Shown in pieces: positions 63,360 to 64,000 of a DNA stretch of 64,000 nt. The notes beneath the pieces are model-generated. The model was not told where the DNA came from and did no database searches. It saw only the letters and a program-made list of their open reading frames with translations. Made by a program: the position numbers and the translations under genes. The stretch's first letter is position 1, and every line of letters begins with the position of its first letter. This DNA comes from Sphingomonas sp. 35-24ZXX (lineage in GTDB: Bacteria; Pseudomonadota; Alphaproteobacteria; Sphingomonadales; Sphingomonadaceae), in assembly GCF_000786215.1 (NCBI RefSeq), contig NZ_JROG01000007.1:273805-337804 (forward strand). The letters are read 5' to 3'.

Positions 63360-63614
63360 ATGCGTAGAATCGACCAAGCCGAGCTGGAGTCCATCCTATA
63401 CCACGCCATCAAGGCAGCGCCCGCAACTGCCAAGACGGGGTTGCGGTCAAAGCTGGCGATGGAAAGCGACCGCGCCCATGAGGCTATGGCCAAGCACATA
63501 GCCGCCCGCCTGTCTGGCGCATCGATGGCTGTGATTATGGCTGACTTGGTTGCCAATGGCTATTTTGGGCAGCGACCGGGGATTTGGGGAAAGGATGAGG
63601 CGGAGCCGGACTAG
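63360..63614 (+). CDS. Small hypothetical protein
   Basis: 84 residues from ATG 63360, in a frame with good amphipathic helices (AELESILYHAIKAAPATAKT, AMESDRAHEAMAKHIAARL) and a short C-terminal basic/acidic end. No signal peptide or known motif. It reads as a compact helical DNA-associated or phage-type small protein, but I do not recognise it. The opposite strand also has an open frame here with poorer coding character. Confidence 0.5.
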   Translation: MRRIDQAELESILYHAIKAAPATAKTGLRSKLAMESDRAHEAMAKHIAARLSGASMAVIMADLVANGYFGQRPGIWGKDEAEPD

Positions 63615-63798
63615 CGCCAAACCGTACCCCGGGCGCTGATTATGTCATGCCGTAACGCGCGCGCGGAATGCGTCACGGACTATCAGGACACATCGCGCGC
63701 GCCCGCACGTATCTGCGTCAACGCGATTTTTGCGACACTCCCGCGCGCGTGCGCGCGTAATGGTCCATTTATTGTTCCGCTGTTGCTATCAGGGCGCA
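63615..63798. other. Intergenic region with alternating CG tracts
   Basis: Runs of alternating C and G around 63656-63664, 63694-63704 and 63742-63760 lie close together. Such runs favour Z-DNA and are also over-represented in some foreign DNA. No gene is seen. Confidence 0.5.
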
Positions 63799-64000
63799 TC
63801 ACTCAGAAGCGCAAAGCAAGGCCTCGCCTGTAATGCTTGTGCCTTCAAGCCAGCTATCCGTTTGCGTGATGATGAAAAGCCCATTGCCTCCCAACTTGGT
63901 AACCTTGCCCAAGGCCTTTATCAGTGCCTTTTCAGCGTTCTTGGTCCCGCCCGATTGCTTGCCACTGACAATGCCTAGGCCGTGTTGACAAAACACTTCA
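63799..64000 (-). CDS. Hypothetical protein, C-terminal fragment
   Basis: The frame is open to the window edge on the minus strand, so only the last 66 residues are visible, ending at the stop at 63799. The fragment (GKQSGGTKNAEKALIKALGK, LGGNGLFIITQTDSWLEG) is soluble, Gly/Lys-rich and not recognised. The real start is outside the window. Confidence 0.45.
   Translation of the reverse strand, partial: EVFCQHGLGIVSGKQSGGTKNAEKALIKALGKVTKLGGNGLFIITQTDSWLEGTSITGEALLCASE

Noticed and set aside
63212..63556. Minus-strand frame of 114 codons opposite the 84-residue protein
   Set aside because: Its coding character is weaker than that of the plus-strand frame and it covers the nested palindrome; only one of the two is likely real.
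1..64000. tRNA, rRNA, CRISPR arrays, insertion sequences and prophage genes
   Set aside because: I looked for T-loop-like GGTTCGAAT stretches, repeat-spacer patterns, transposases and integrases and saw none that could be supported.

Overview
The window looks like chromosome of a GC-rich, aerobic alphaproteobacterium of the Sphingomonadales. Supporting signs are the protein families present (an S46 peptidase, a DUF2256 protein, a CitE-like lyase, an intact ferulate-to-vanillate operon of the FerA/FerB type first known in Sphingobium) and the very GC-rich codon use. A gene for a BciB-type 8-vinyl reductase of (bacterio)chlorophyll synthesis points to an aerobic anoxygenic phototroph or a descendant of one. 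The genus is not settled. I found no rRNA or tRNA gene, CRISPR array or recognisable insertion sequence.

Layout. 1-5700: the cut start of an efflux adaptor gene, a GlsB/YeaQ membrane protein, a sulfotransferase-like protein divergent from a TPR/AspH-type hydroxylase, a small secreted protein, a spermidine-synthase-like protein and bciB. 5800-9240: a STAS protein, a metallo-beta-lactamase-fold hydrolase and a CHASE2-SpoIIE phosphatase, which look like parts of a partner-switching circuit. 9250-16590: housekeeping and secreted enzymes (CitE-like lyase, DUF2256, amidase, alkaline phosphatase, PEP carboxylase). 16600-18380: a nuclease toxin with two candidate immunity genes. 18500-22770: a small lipoprotein, a polysaccharide flippase and an S46 peptidase.

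23250-34560 is one long chemotaxis operon: STAS-cheY-cheA-cheW-mcp-mcp-cheW-cheR-cheB plus a 578-residue helical protein. Most junctions are ATGA/GTGA overlaps. Both receptors lack membrane segments. The last protein carries a DxxxQ motif and an acidic C-terminal tail, both reminiscent of the CheY-P phosphatase CheZ.

34560-39840 is a probable zinc-homeostasis island: a COG0523 GTPase and a DUF1826 protein divergent from a MerC-like protein, then a small secreted protein and an ABC transporter whose FtsX-like permease carries a histidine/aspartate-rich loop, then a DUF3299 protein. Two Zur-box-like sequences lie in the promoter regions. 39990-47190: a TetR regulator and the ferulate operon (MarR regulator, aldehyde dehydrogenase, feruloyl-CoA hydratase/lyase, feruloyl-CoA synthetase, MFS importer). 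47530-57220: a 1657-residue RTX/Calx-beta/endonuclease exoprotein divergent from a complete type I secretion system (TolC, ABC, HlyD) that probably exports it. 57270-61810: HAD dehalogenase, MATE transporter, thioesterase, HxlR regulator and a divergent oxidoreductase. 61810-64000: lower-GC sequence with hypothetical genes, an unusual palindrome and CG-alternating tracts; this may be the edge of a recently acquired segment.
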